DNA of 64,000 nucleotides, from NCBI GenBank assembly GCA_030530775.1, contig JAUMUG010000001.1:1-64000 (forward strand), read 5' to 3'. Below, in pieces: positions 46,032 through 53,606 of the stretch (positions within the stretch are counted from its first letter, which is position 1; each line of letters opens with the position of its first letter). Both the position numbers and the translations under genes were made by a program. The DNA comes from Lautropia sp. (GTDB lineage Bacteria > Pseudomonadota > Gammaproteobacteria > Burkholderiales > Burkholderiaceae_E). A model generated the notes under the pieces. It was not told the DNA's origin. It worked only from the letters and a program-made list of their open reading frames with translations, and did no database searches.

Positions 46032-46979
46032 ATGTCCAAAAATTCGCATCCGAGCACCGATCCCGGCAACGGCCACGCCGATGATGTTTCCCCTGCGGCG
46101 GCCTGGTCGCCGTTCCAACGAGGCGGGGCCGTCGGGCATGGCCGCCGGCATGGCGAAGCAACCCCCGGAAACGATGAAGTGCAGGAGCCGTCCCGGCCCG
46201 GCCGAGTGGTGCTGGTCGGCGCTGGTCCGGGAGATGTCGAGCTGCTGACCTGCAAGGCGGCCCGGCTGATCGCCGAGGCCGACTGGCTGATTCATGATGC
46301 GCTGGTGCAGCCCAAAGTACTGGCGCTCGCCCGCCGCGCACGGTTGATCCCGGTCGGTAAACGGGCTGGCAATCCCAGTGCCCGCCAATCCACCATCAAT
46401 CAGCTGCTGCTCGATTGCGCCGCCAGGGGCGGGCTGACAGTGCGACTCAAAGGCGGTGATCCGCTGATCTTTGCCCGCGCCCGCGAAGAGCTGGACACGC
46501 TGCATGCAGCCGGCATTCCGGTCGAGGTGGTGCCTGGCATCAGCACGGCACAGGCCGCCCACGCAGCACTGGCCATGCCGATGACCGAGCGGGGTCTACG
46601 ACGCGCGCTGGTGCTGGCCACTCCGCAGCTGCAGGTGGCCGGCAATGGTCCAAAGGCCGTCGTCACCGAAGTGACCGCTCACAGCAGTGCGCCACACGCT
46701 TGGGCCAAGGCGGTGGTGGCTGCCGGCAGCGGCACGCTGTACATGGCCAGCACCATAGCGGATCAGGTACGCGGGATTCTGTTGGCCCACGGTATGCCGG
46801 CCTGCACACCGGCCCTGTGGCTGATCGATGTGTCACTACCCAGCCAACGAGTGCTGCAAACCACGCTGGGTGAACTGTGCCCCCCCCCCGAGACATACAA
46901 AGGCCGACCGGCTCTGTTGATCCTGGGTGTGGAGCCGGCGGCACCGGTCGATCCGGAGCCGACGTCAGGGCAGCCCTAA
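46032..46979 (+). CDS. cobA: Uroporphyrinogen-III C-methyltransferase
   Basis: Methylates uroporphyrinogen III to precorrin-2, feeding siroheme and cobalamin synthesis. The 315-residue protein has VVLVGAGPGDVELLT, LVGK-like IPVGKRAGN, RLKGGDPLIFARAREE and VPGISTAQAAHA, all canonical for the CobA/CysG-C domain. No CysG N-terminal dehydrogenase/ferrochelatase part is present. The first 55 residues are hydrophilic and low in complexity, unlike most homologues; no later Met start is available before the domain. A run of ten C (46880-46889) lies in the 3' end of the gene. Confidence 0.93.
   Translation: MSKNSHPSTDPGNGHADDVSPAAAWSPFQRGGAVGHGRRHGEATPGNDEVQEPSRPGRVVLVGAGPGDVELLTCKAARLIAEADWLIHDALVQPKVLALARRARLIPVGKRAGNPSARQSTINQLLLDCAARGGLTVRLKGGDPLIFARAREELDTLHAAGIPVEVVPGISTAQAAHAALAMPMTERGLRRALVLATPQLQVAGNGPKAVVTEVTAHSSAPHAWAKAVVAAGSGTLYMASTIADQVRGILLAHGMPACTPALWLIDVSLPSQRVLQTTLGELCPPPETYKGRPALLILGVEPAAPVDPEPTSGQP
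46880..46889. repeat. Homopolymer tract of ten C inside cobA
   Basis: Ten C in a row encode the end of a Cys codon and three Pro codons. Such tracts slip during replication; a one-base change would alter the last 30 or so residues of CobA. Confidence 0.7.
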
Positions 46980-47028
46980 TCACCATCGCCAGAAACACCG
47001 GCGGTCCCGGCCGTCTGCCAACGACGAA

Positions 47029-48165
47029 TCATGGCTTCAGCGCATCCACCAGGCTCTGCGTGTTCAGGCGCATCATGCTCAGATAATCCGGCGCCTTGCC
47101 ATTGGAGGCGCTCAGCGTATCGGAATACAGCTCGCCCAACGTGATGTTCTCGTCCAGTTCGGCGGCCATCCGCTTCATCAGGCGCGGATCACTGCCGTAT
47201 TCCAGAAAGAAGGCTCGCACCTTTTGCTCGCGTGCCTGCCGAACCAGTCGGGCGACGATGGCCGCCGAAGGCTCAGCCTCGGTCGACACACCCATCGGCG
47301 ACAGAAACTCCACCCCATAGGCACGGGCGTAGTAGCCAAAGGCGGCATGCGCCACCATCACCCGGCGCTGCTCGGTCGGCACGGTATCGATCGCCTGATG
47401 GATCTGTTTGTCCAACTCCTGCAGCGCCTTGTCGTAGGCAGCGGCGCGCTGCCTGAAGCCCTCGCAATCCGCTGGCGCCACTTCGCACAGAGCCTGACGG
47501 ATATTGGCGACGTAATGCCGGACGTTGGCGACATCCTGCCAAGCATGAGGGTCGGGACCGCCATGGTCGTGACCATGCCCATCGGCCTTGGCGGCCTCCG
47601 GTGCCGATGGGCCATCGCCATGCTCACGGTCCGCGTCATGAGCATGGTCGTCGTGATGTGCTGGCAGCTCGGACTGGACATCGTGATCGTGCCCGCCGTG
47701 CCCGTGCCCATGTGCGCCATCACGCCCGTTCGCATGATCCCCGGCATCCCCATGATCGCGTCCGTCATCATGATGGTGATGCTCGTCTGCCTGCAGGGTC
47801 CGCACGCCACGGGCCGCTTCGACCAGGGGGCCTCTGTAACCGCTGGATTTCACCAGACGCGGCATCCAGCCCTCGAAGCCCAGACCATTGACCACCACCA
47901 GTCTGGCGGCAGCCAGCTGGCGGACCTGGGTCGGACCGGGCTGAAAAACGTGGGTATCGCTGCCGATCGTCACCAGCGTGTCGACGTGAACTCGATCTCC
48001 CCCAACCTGCCGAACCAGATCGGCCAAGATGCTGAAGCTGGCCACCACCGGCAGCGGCTCGCCAGCGGCAGGTTTCCGGCCGTCCGCCGCCTGGACGGAG
48101 GCCGCGCCCAAGGTCAGTGCACCGGACAGGGCCAGTGACAGCATGAGTCGATTCGGTGTCATCAT
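47029..48165 (-). CDS. znuA: Zinc ABC transporter substrate-binding protein ZnuA
   Basis: A 378-residue periplasmic zinc-binding protein of the cluster A-I family. The signal peptide ends near VQAADG, then SFSILADLVRQVGGDRVHV and the zinc ligand His in VTIGSDTHVFQPGPTQV follow. An extensive His/Asp-rich loop spans about residues 150-225 (HEHHHH-like runs in at least three places) and is the family's metal-collecting loop. HGGPDPHAWQDV and MVAHAAFGYYARAYG supply further ligands. It is the last gene of the znu operon; its ATG overlaps the znuB stop by 4 nt (ATGA). Confidence 0.96.
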   Translation of the reverse strand: MMTPNRLMLSLALSGALTLGAASVQAADGRKPAAGEPLPVVASFSILADLVRQVGGDRVHVDTLVTIGSDTHVFQPGPTQVRQLAAARLVVVNGLGFEGWMPRLVKSSGYRGPLVEAARGVRTLQADEHHHHDDGRDHGDAGDHANGRDGAHGHGHGGHDHDVQSELPAHHDDHAHDADREHGDGPSAPEAAKADGHGHDHGGPDPHAWQDVANVRHYVANIRQALCEVAPADCEGFRQRAAAYDKALQELDKQIHQAIDTVPTEQRRVMVAHAAFGYYARAYGVEFLSPMGVSTEAEPSAAIVARLVRQAREQKVRAFFLEYGSDPRLMKRMAAELDENITLGELYSDTLSASNGKAPDYLSMMRLNTQSLVDALKP

Positions 48166-49037
48166 CTTTCGTAATGTCTCCTGGAGCGTGCTTTGCGCCT
48201 GATCAGGCCGGCAGGTGCCAGCACCAGAGACAGGCAATAGACCAGACCGAGCACCAGCACGATGGTGGGTCCGGTGGGCCATTCGAAATAGAAGGACAGC
48301 AACAGACCGCAGACACCGGCGCCGAACGCCAGCAGTACGGCCAATACCAGCAACCGGTCGATGGTCTGCACCCAGAAACGGGCCGTTGCTGCCGGCAGGA
48401 TCATCAGGCCGATGGCCATCAGTGTTCCGAGCGCATGGAAGCCGGCCACCAGATTGATGACCAGCAGACCCATGAATCCGAAATGTGCGATGCCACCCCA
48501 GCGGCTGCGCCGGGGCAACAGATTGGCGTCGACGCATTCGAACACAAGGGGTCGGTAGAGCAGCGCCATACCGATCAGGCTGATACTGGCGATGCCACCC
48601 AGCAGCAGCAGGGTTTCGTCATCCAGTGCCAGAACCGAGCCAAACAGCACGTGCAGCAGGTCGACGTTGTTGCCCTGAGTGGAAACGATCACGACCCCCA
48701 GGGCCAACGACATCAGATAGAAAGCGGCCAGACTGCTGTCTTCGGACTGACGCCCGCGACGTGCCACCAGCGTGGAAGCCACCGCCACCACCAGGCCGGT
48801 GACGATGCCGCCGACGGTCATGGCCGGAAGGGACAAGCCCGCCACCAGGTAGCCGACGGCCGCCCCCGGCAGGATGGCGTGTGCCATCGCATCCCCGGTC
48901 AGGCTCATCCGACGCAACATCAGAATGGAACCCACCGGTGCCGCCCCAAGGGCCAGGGCCAGGCAACCAGCCAGCGCACGGCGCATGAAGCCGAATTCCA
49001 GAAAAGGGCCGACCCCCAGCTCCCACCATTCAACCAT
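48162..49037 (-). CDS. znuB: Zinc ABC transporter permease ZnuB
   Basis: An ABC-3 family permease of 291 residues with about eight membrane segments. MSLTGDAMAHAILPGAAVGYL is the conserved N-terminal block of ZnuB/MntB permeases. It moves zinc across the inner membrane with ZnuC and ZnuA. The ATG at 49037 (MVEWWELG) has a GGGGCGG element upstream; an ATG at 49058 in the same frame is also possible. It overlaps the znuC 3' end. Confidence 0.94.
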   Translation of the reverse strand: MVEWWELGVGPFLEFGFMRRALAGCLALALGAAPVGSILMLRRMSLTGDAMAHAILPGAAVGYLVAGLSLPAMTVGGIVTGLVVAVASTLVARRGRQSEDSSLAAFYLMSLALGVVIVSTQGNNVDLLHVLFGSVLALDDETLLLLGGIASISLIGMALLYRPLVFECVDANLLPRRSRWGGIAHFGFMGLLVINLVAGFHALGTLMAIGLMILPAATARFWVQTIDRLLVLAVLLAFGAGVCGLLLSFYFEWPTGPTIVLVLGLVYCLSLVLAPAGLIRRKARSRRHYER

Positions 49038-49845
49038 GCACCGCCCCATCGAGGTCATGTACGGTCTCTCGGCCCACAGACTCCGCCGTGGCTCGCGAAG
49101 GCTGCTGCTCGCACCAGCGGTCGGTGGGCCGGCGCGCCGCCACGGCCCGCTCGACCGCTCGTTGCCAATTGTCAGCTGTCAGCACCTGGGCGGTCGGCCC
49201 CATGCCGATCATTTCACGCGCCAACAGCAAGGTCTGCGGAAACCACTGTCGGACGATTTCCTGCTCGTGCAGGGCGGCGATGATGGTGATGCCCTGGGCA
49301 TTCCAGCCGGCCAACAGGCGCAACAGGGCTTCGATGGTGGTCACATCGATACCGACGAAGGGCTCGTCCAATATCACGACCCGCGCATCCTGCAACATCA
49401 ACTGGGCAAAACGCACCCGCTGAAACTCACCGCCGGACAGCGCACTCAGCACCCGTCGTGCATAGCCCTCGAGCCCGACGGTGGTCAGCGCCTGGTCGAT
49501 CAGCCGACGTTCGGCCCGGCCCACCGCACCAAAGACGCCACAACGATGCCAAAGGCCCGAAGCCACCATGTCCTGCACGGTGATCGGAAACTGTCGATCG
49601 GTCTGGTCGAGCTGCGGCAGATAGGCAATGCGGCATCGACGCTCCTCGGGCAGACGCGCCTTGCCTTCCAGTGCACTGTTCTCGCCGATCAGCAATTTGA
49701 GGAAAGTGCTTTTACCGGCCCCATTGGGACCGACGACGGCCAGCATGTCACCGGCGGCGATCTGCAGGTCCAGATGGTGAACGGCCGGATGACGGTCGTA
49801 ACCGACCGTGACATTATCGAGCCGGATCAGAATTTCGGCAGGCAT
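49030..49845 (-). CDS. znuC: Zinc ABC transporter ATP-binding protein ZnuC
   Basis: A 271-residue ATPase. VVGPNGAGKSTFLKLL is Walker A, ALSGGEFQRVRFAQLML the ABC signature, VILDEPFVGID Walker B, and ALHEQEIV the H-loop. The first-gene role in this operon is taken by a 45-codon ORF whose stop overlaps its ATG (TGATG), so the usual start at 49845 is well supported. The C-terminal 40 residues are poorly conserved and hydrophilic. Confidence 0.95.
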   Translation of the reverse strand: MPAEILIRLDNVTVGYDRHPAVHHLDLQIAAGDMLAVVGPNGAGKSTFLKLLIGENSALEGKARLPEERRCRIAYLPQLDQTDRQFPITVQDMVASGLWHRCGVFGAVGRAERRLIDQALTTVGLEGYARRVLSALSGGEFQRVRFAQLMLQDARVVILDEPFVGIDVTTIEALLRLLAGWNAQGITIIAALHEQEIVRQWFPQTLLLAREMIGMGPTAQVLTADNWQRAVERAVAARRPTDRWCEQQPSRATAESVGRETVHDLDGAVHG

Positions 49846-49982
49846 CAGTGCAGTGCCCAGTAGATGACCAACCACACCAGCACCAGCAGAAGCGCCGCCA
49901 GAGACAGCCGGGCACCAATGCCCCACCAGATCGCCGACAGGCGGGGCAGGGTTTCTTCAGTCGAAACAGGCTTTGATGTCAT
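49845..49982 (-). CDS. Small single-span membrane protein at the head of the znu operon
   Basis: A 45-residue ORF that is easily missed because of its size. It begins at ATG 49982, immediately beside the candidate Zur operator. It has a short hydrophilic start (MTSKPVSTEETLP), a Trp-Trp-Gly turn, and one strongly hydrophobic helix of about 20 residues (LSLAALLLVLVWLVIYW) near the C-terminus. Its stop overlaps the znuC start codon (TGATG). Position, length and coupling suggest a real zinc-regulated membrane peptide of unknown function; it could assist ZnuB assembly or be a leader for znuC translation. No family was recognised. Confidence 0.6.
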   Translation of the reverse strand: MTSKPVSTEETLPRLSAIWWGIGARLSLAALLLVLVWLVIYWALH

Positions 49983-49991
49983 CGCTTAATG

Positions 49992-50009
49992 CTAATGAAT
50001 TATCATTAG
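49992..50009. promoter_or_regulatory. Candidate Zur operator between znu and zrg-like operons
   Basis: CTAATGAATTATCATTAG is a perfect dyad: 7-bp arms around ATTA. It lies in an AT-rich patch between the divergent zinc operons, 9 bases from the ATG of the small ORF and 26 bases from the ATG of the DUF2796 gene. Fur-family repressors bind such AT-rich dyads. Zur is inferred because both flanking operons concern zinc; no zur gene is in the window. Confidence 0.75.
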
Positions 50010-50035
50010 TGAAGCAATTGGACCGGAGCCCCCAG

Positions 50036-50794
50036 ATGAGGAATTCCCCTAGCACCTCCCTGCACACCCGCCCCACTCCGAGGCGCACGAGCAAGCGGAT
50101 ACTGTTGGCCACCACCTTACTGGTGGCAGGCCCGCCAGCCGCCGCAGCCGGCATTCACCAACATGGACTGGCCTCGCTCGAACTCAGCCAGCAGGACGGT
50201 ACCGTCATCGTCCAGTTCCGCTCGCCGCTCGACAACCTGATCGGTTTCGAAAGTCGGCCGGCCAACGACCAGCAACGCACCTCGGCCAAACAGCTGCTGA
50301 AGAGTCTGCAACACGACAGCGCACGGATCTTCGTGCTGCCGGCTGCGGCCAGGTGCACCCAGAGCCAGCCACCCAAGATTCTGGCCAAAGCACTGGCCAG
50401 CGTGACGAAACCCGGTACCGGCCATGGGCACGAGCCTGGGCATGACCATGACCAGAAACACGGGCGCGATCATGGACACGGCAAGACTGCTCATCGACCT
50501 GACCTGGCCGGCACCCATGCACATGACGATGACGAATCCCGTGCAGCACACACGCATGACGACGGCGAAAGCCGCGATCATCGGCACGAACATACTCACG
50601 ATGGCGACGAAGGCCACAGTGATCTGAGTGTCGAATACCACTTCGACTGCGCCCAGCCCCGCGCACTTGACCAGCTGCAACTGACGGCTTTCAAACATTG
50701 GCCCCGCATTCATCAGATGGATGTGGCGGTGGTCGGTGACCGTGGCCAGAAGGCAGCCCGTCTGCGGGCGACCTCGCCCAAGTTGAACTGGTAG
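50036..50794 (+). CDS. zrgA: His-rich periplasmic zinc-uptake protein ZrgA (DUF2796)
   Basis: A 252-residue exported protein. After an Arg-rich start and a hydrophobic signal ending around PPAAAAG, the domain opens with HQHGLASLELSQQDGTV and FRSPLDNLIGFESRP, typical of DUF2796. A central stretch of about 80 residues is packed with His and Asp (HGHEPGHDHD and similar), then SVEYHFDCAQPRALDQL and the C-terminal VVGDRGQKAARL close the domain. The family includes Vibrio ZrgA, part of a Zur-regulated zinc acquisition system. The ATG at 50036 is preceded by GGAG. It is read away from the candidate Zur operator and is followed by an ATPase and permease. Confidence 0.88.
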   Translation: MRNSPSTSLHTRPTPRRTSKRILLATTLLVAGPPAAAAGIHQHGLASLELSQQDGTVIVQFRSPLDNLIGFESRPANDQQRTSAKQLLKSLQHDSARIFVLPAAARCTQSQPPKILAKALASVTKPGTGHGHEPGHDHDQKHGRDHGHGKTAHRPDLAGTHAHDDDESRAAHTHDDGESRDHRHEHTHDGDEGHSDLSVEYHFDCAQPRALDQLQLTAFKHWPRIHQMDVAVVGDRGQKAARLRATSPKLNW

Positions 50795-50998
50795 CCGAAG
50801 GGCCATATCGGCGCGGTGACACTGCCGATCCGACCGGCCGGACCGATCCCGGCCGTATGTCCATGTACGCTTTCGCCGGATGCCCGTATGCACTGCCGTT
50901 TGTAGCCAACACGCCCGGCATCATCCGGGCACAGACACGGAAGCACTGCTTTCGTCCTCCTGCCTCCCCCCGTCCCTACCATCGCCCTGTCAGTGTTT

Positions 50999-51757
50999 AT
51001 GCCGAAAACCGCGCACACCCCACCCTTGGCCGACGGCACGATACCGCCTCCGGTGATCGAAGCCGAACGACTGCGGTTCAGCTGGCCGGGAGCATCCAGC
51101 CAATGCCTGCAGATCGACCGTTTTGCGCTGCGCCGTGGAGAGCGGCTGTTGCTGCTGGGCCCCAGTGGCTGTGGCAAAAGCACACTGCTGGGCCTGTTGG
51201 GCGGTGTGCTCCAGCCATCGGCCGGCACGGTGCATCTACTGGGCGGGCCGTTCAGCGCGTGCAAGCCCAGCGAGCGCGATCGGCTGCGGGCCGATCACAT
51301 CGGCTTCATCTTTCAGCAATTGAATCTGGTGCCCTACCTGAGCCTGGAGGACAATGTGCTGCTGCCCTGTCAGTTTTCACCGCTGCGCCGACGGCGAGCC
51401 GGCAATGATCCACGCCGGGCGGCGCGGGATTTGCTGCATGCACTGGAATTGCCCGAAACGCTGTGGAAACGCCCGGTGACGGATTTGTCCGTCGGCCAAC
51501 AGCAACGCGCCGCCGCCGCCCGTGCCCTGATCGGTACCCCTGAATTGCTGATTGCGGATGAACCCAGTTCGGCGTTGGACGGCGGAAACCGTGACCGGCT
51601 GATGCAGCTGCTGACCGCACAGCTGAAAGCCCATGAAGCAGCCCTGCTGGTGGTCAGTCATGATGAACGGCTGCAGCCCTTCATGGACAGAACCGTACGA
51701 ATGGAAACGCTGAATGCAATCACCTCCGTGTCCGTGTCAGACTCCGGCCTCGATTGA
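50999..51757 (+). CDS. LolD-like ABC transporter ATP-binding protein of the zrg locus
   Basis: A 252-residue ATPase of the LolD/MacB class, which usually pairs with FtsX-like permeases. LLLGPSGCGKSTLLGLL is Walker A, GFIFQQLNLVPYLSLEDNV the Q-loop region, DLSVGQQQRAAAARALI the signature and LLIADEPSSALD Walker B. The ATG at 50999 is chosen; an in-frame GTG lies 6 bases upstream. It is 200 bases downstream of zrgA and directly upstream of the permease. The position suggests an energy module for a zinc-linked envelope process rather than lipoprotein sorting. Confidence 0.88.
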   Translation: MPKTAHTPPLADGTIPPPVIEAERLRFSWPGASSQCLQIDRFALRRGERLLLLGPSGCGKSTLLGLLGGVLQPSAGTVHLLGGPFSACKPSERDRLRADHIGFIFQQLNLVPYLSLEDNVLLPCQFSPLRRRRAGNDPRRAARDLLHALELPETLWKRPVTDLSVGQQQRAAAARALIGTPELLIADEPSSALDGGNRDRLMQLLTAQLKAHEAALLVVSHDERLQPFMDRTVRMETLNAITSVSVSDSGLD

Positions 51758-51924
51758 CGTGGCATACGTTTCACCCGGGACACAGCCCTGATAGGCCGTC
51801 GAAGTACCGGGTCGACACGCACTTTCACGATGTCCCACGCACCGCAAACGTTCGATTCGACGGATATGACTTCGAGAAAACTTCCCTGTCTGTGCCGCAA
51901 TCCCGACCTCCGCGGTCCCGATTC

Positions 51925-53217
51925 ATGATGTCCTTGTTCTTTCAAGCCGGTCGTTTCGGCACCGTCGTTCGCCTTGCCATTCGCAGTGCCTTCAACCGGC
52001 GGGTGAATTTTGTGCTGACACTGCTGTCGATCATGCTGTCGACCTGTCTGCTACTGTCGGTGCAGCGTGGTCAGGATGCGATCCACGACAGCTTCACCCG
52101 CGCCGTATCGGGAACGGATCTGATCGTCGGGGCACGGACCAGTGCATTGCAACTGATGTTCTATACGGTGTTTCGACTGGGCGATGCCACCCATGAAATC
52201 AGCTGGAAATCCTATCGGCAGATCAGTGAACATCCGTTGGTGGCCTGGAGCATTCCGCTGGCGCTCGGCGATTCGCACCGGGGCTATCCGGTGCTGGGTA
52301 CCACCGACGGATATTTCGAGCATTTCCGCTTCGGCCATCGGCAGCCACTGTCGTTTGCCGATGGCAAAGCCTTTGATGACCTCTACGATGTGGTGCTGGG
52401 CGCCCGTGTGGCCAGCCAACTCGGTTACCGCCCGGGTGACAGGATCACACTGACCCACGGCACCAGCAGTACACCCGGCCTGGAACATGCCGACAGGCCT
52501 TTCCGGGTCAGTGGCATCCTGGCCGCCACCGGTACGCCGGTGGACCGCACCCTGCACATCAGCCTCGAAGCCATGCAGGCCATCCACCTGAACTGGCAGG
52601 CAGGCGCACCCATTCCCGGCCTCGATATTCCAGCCGACCGGGTACGGGCCTTCGACCTCCGACCGGAACGGATCACAGGTGCATTGGTCGGATTGAAGTC
52701 ACGGGCTGGTGTCTTCAACCTGCAACGCTTCATCAATACCGAGATCGAAGAGCCCCTGCTGGCCGTGCTGCCGGCGGTGGCCCTCGATCAGCTCTGGCGA
52801 CTGCTCGACATCGTGCACAAAACCCTGCAGGCACTGTCGATACTGGTTCTGGTGCTGGCCCTGTGCGCCCTGGTGACCGCACTGATGGCCAGCCTGGAGC
52901 AGCGGCGGCGGGAACTGGCCATTCTGCGCACCATCGGTGCCCGACCCCATGATCTGCTGTTGCTGCTGGTGCTGGAAGGGCTGTTACTGACCACCGGCGG
53001 CGCCTTGCTGGGCTGGCTGCTGCTGGTGATCGGTTCGGCTGTGGCCGCACCGCTGCTGCAGACCCACTGGGGCATCGTCTGGCCGGTGGGCGGTTTGAGT
53101 GGAGCCGAAGCACGGCTGATGGCACTGGTTGCCCTGGTCGGTCCGTCGACCGCGCTGCTGCCGGCCTGGCGAGCCAGCCGTCGTGCGCTGGCCACCGGTT
53201 TGACGATGAGAATTTGA
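51925..53217 (+). CDS. FtsX-like ABC transporter permease of the zrg locus
   Basis: A 430-residue permease. The first helix lies after RLAIRSAFNRRVNFVLTLLSIMLST, then a large periplasmic domain (about 50-290) and three further helices in the typical FtsX domain, with ELAILRTIGARPHDLLLLLVLEG near residue 330. It forms a mechanotransmission-type transporter with the LolD-like ATPase. The double ATG at 51925 begins the conserved part. The frame is open back to 51754 at a TTG overlapping the ATPase stop, so a start there cannot be excluded. Confidence 0.88.
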   Translation: MMSLFFQAGRFGTVVRLAIRSAFNRRVNFVLTLLSIMLSTCLLLSVQRGQDAIHDSFTRAVSGTDLIVGARTSALQLMFYTVFRLGDATHEISWKSYRQISEHPLVAWSIPLALGDSHRGYPVLGTTDGYFEHFRFGHRQPLSFADGKAFDDLYDVVLGARVASQLGYRPGDRITLTHGTSSTPGLEHADRPFRVSGILAATGTPVDRTLHISLEAMQAIHLNWQAGAPIPGLDIPADRVRAFDLRPERITGALVGLKSRAGVFNLQRFINTEIEEPLLAVLPAVALDQLWRLLDIVHKTLQALSILVLVLALCALVTALMASLEQRRRELAILRTIGARPHDLLLLLVLEGLLLTTGGALLGWLLLVIGSAVAAPLLQTHWGIVWPVGGLSGAEARLMALVALVGPSTALLPAWRASRRALATGLTMRI

Positions 53218-53606
53218 GCACGGCGGACAACCGAAGGATGACCGGAGACAAGGGGTGGAGATTTGCCCGAAGTGGACGATGAGGAAGGGTGTGTCCATGT
53301 GTCCACGATAGACAATGAAGAGATGTCCGCGATGGATGATGAAGATATGCCCTCGGCAGGAATCCACGGCCCGGACATCGCCAACCGTGTTTCAATCGGA
53401 CATCATCACCACCGTTTCTGCCCCTCGAAAGAATTTGGGCCGGGGCAATCGGGAAAGCTGAAACAACCCCGACGAGCCCTGTCTGTGCCCGGTTTGGCAC
53501 GCCATCGTGGCTGGCATCGGGAACATGGCAGGTACGGAACATACACACAGCCGATCTGCGGCCCCGGCCATTGATGTCTTCTCCACTTGTGAACTCCGGA
53601 GTCCTG
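53218..53606. other. Spacer between permease and DUF3299 genes, containing a doubtful ORF
   Basis: About 390 bases. It contains the repeat-bearing ORF listed separately and no other recognised element. Confidence 0.4.
53263..53574 (+). CDS. Doubtful small ORF with acidic repeats
   Basis: A 103-codon frame beginning 45 bases after the permease stop. Its N-terminal 35 residues repeat an acidic unit (VDDEE, IDNEE, MDDED), encoded by short direct repeats at 53307-53330 and 53331-53354 (18 of 24 bases equal). The rest is basic and contains HHHH. Its TGA overlaps an in-frame ATG of the DUF3299 gene at 53574 (TGATG), which would suit coupling. No family is known and the frame may be chance in GC-rich DNA. 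Confidence 0.3.
   Translation: MPEVDDEEGCVHVSTIDNEEMSAMDDEDMPSAGIHGPDIANRVSIGHHHHRFCPSKEFGPGQSGKLKQPRRALSVPGLARHRGWHREHGRYGTYTQPICGPGH

Noticed and set aside
47601-47891. Plus-strand ORF with many His and Arg residues opposite znuA
   Set aside because: It is the complement of the znuA His-rich loop; the His content follows from GTG/CAC complementarity.
53307-53354. Adjacent 24-base repeats considered as a CRISPR-like array
   Set aside because: Only two degenerate copies without spacers; better explained as a coding or slippage repeat.
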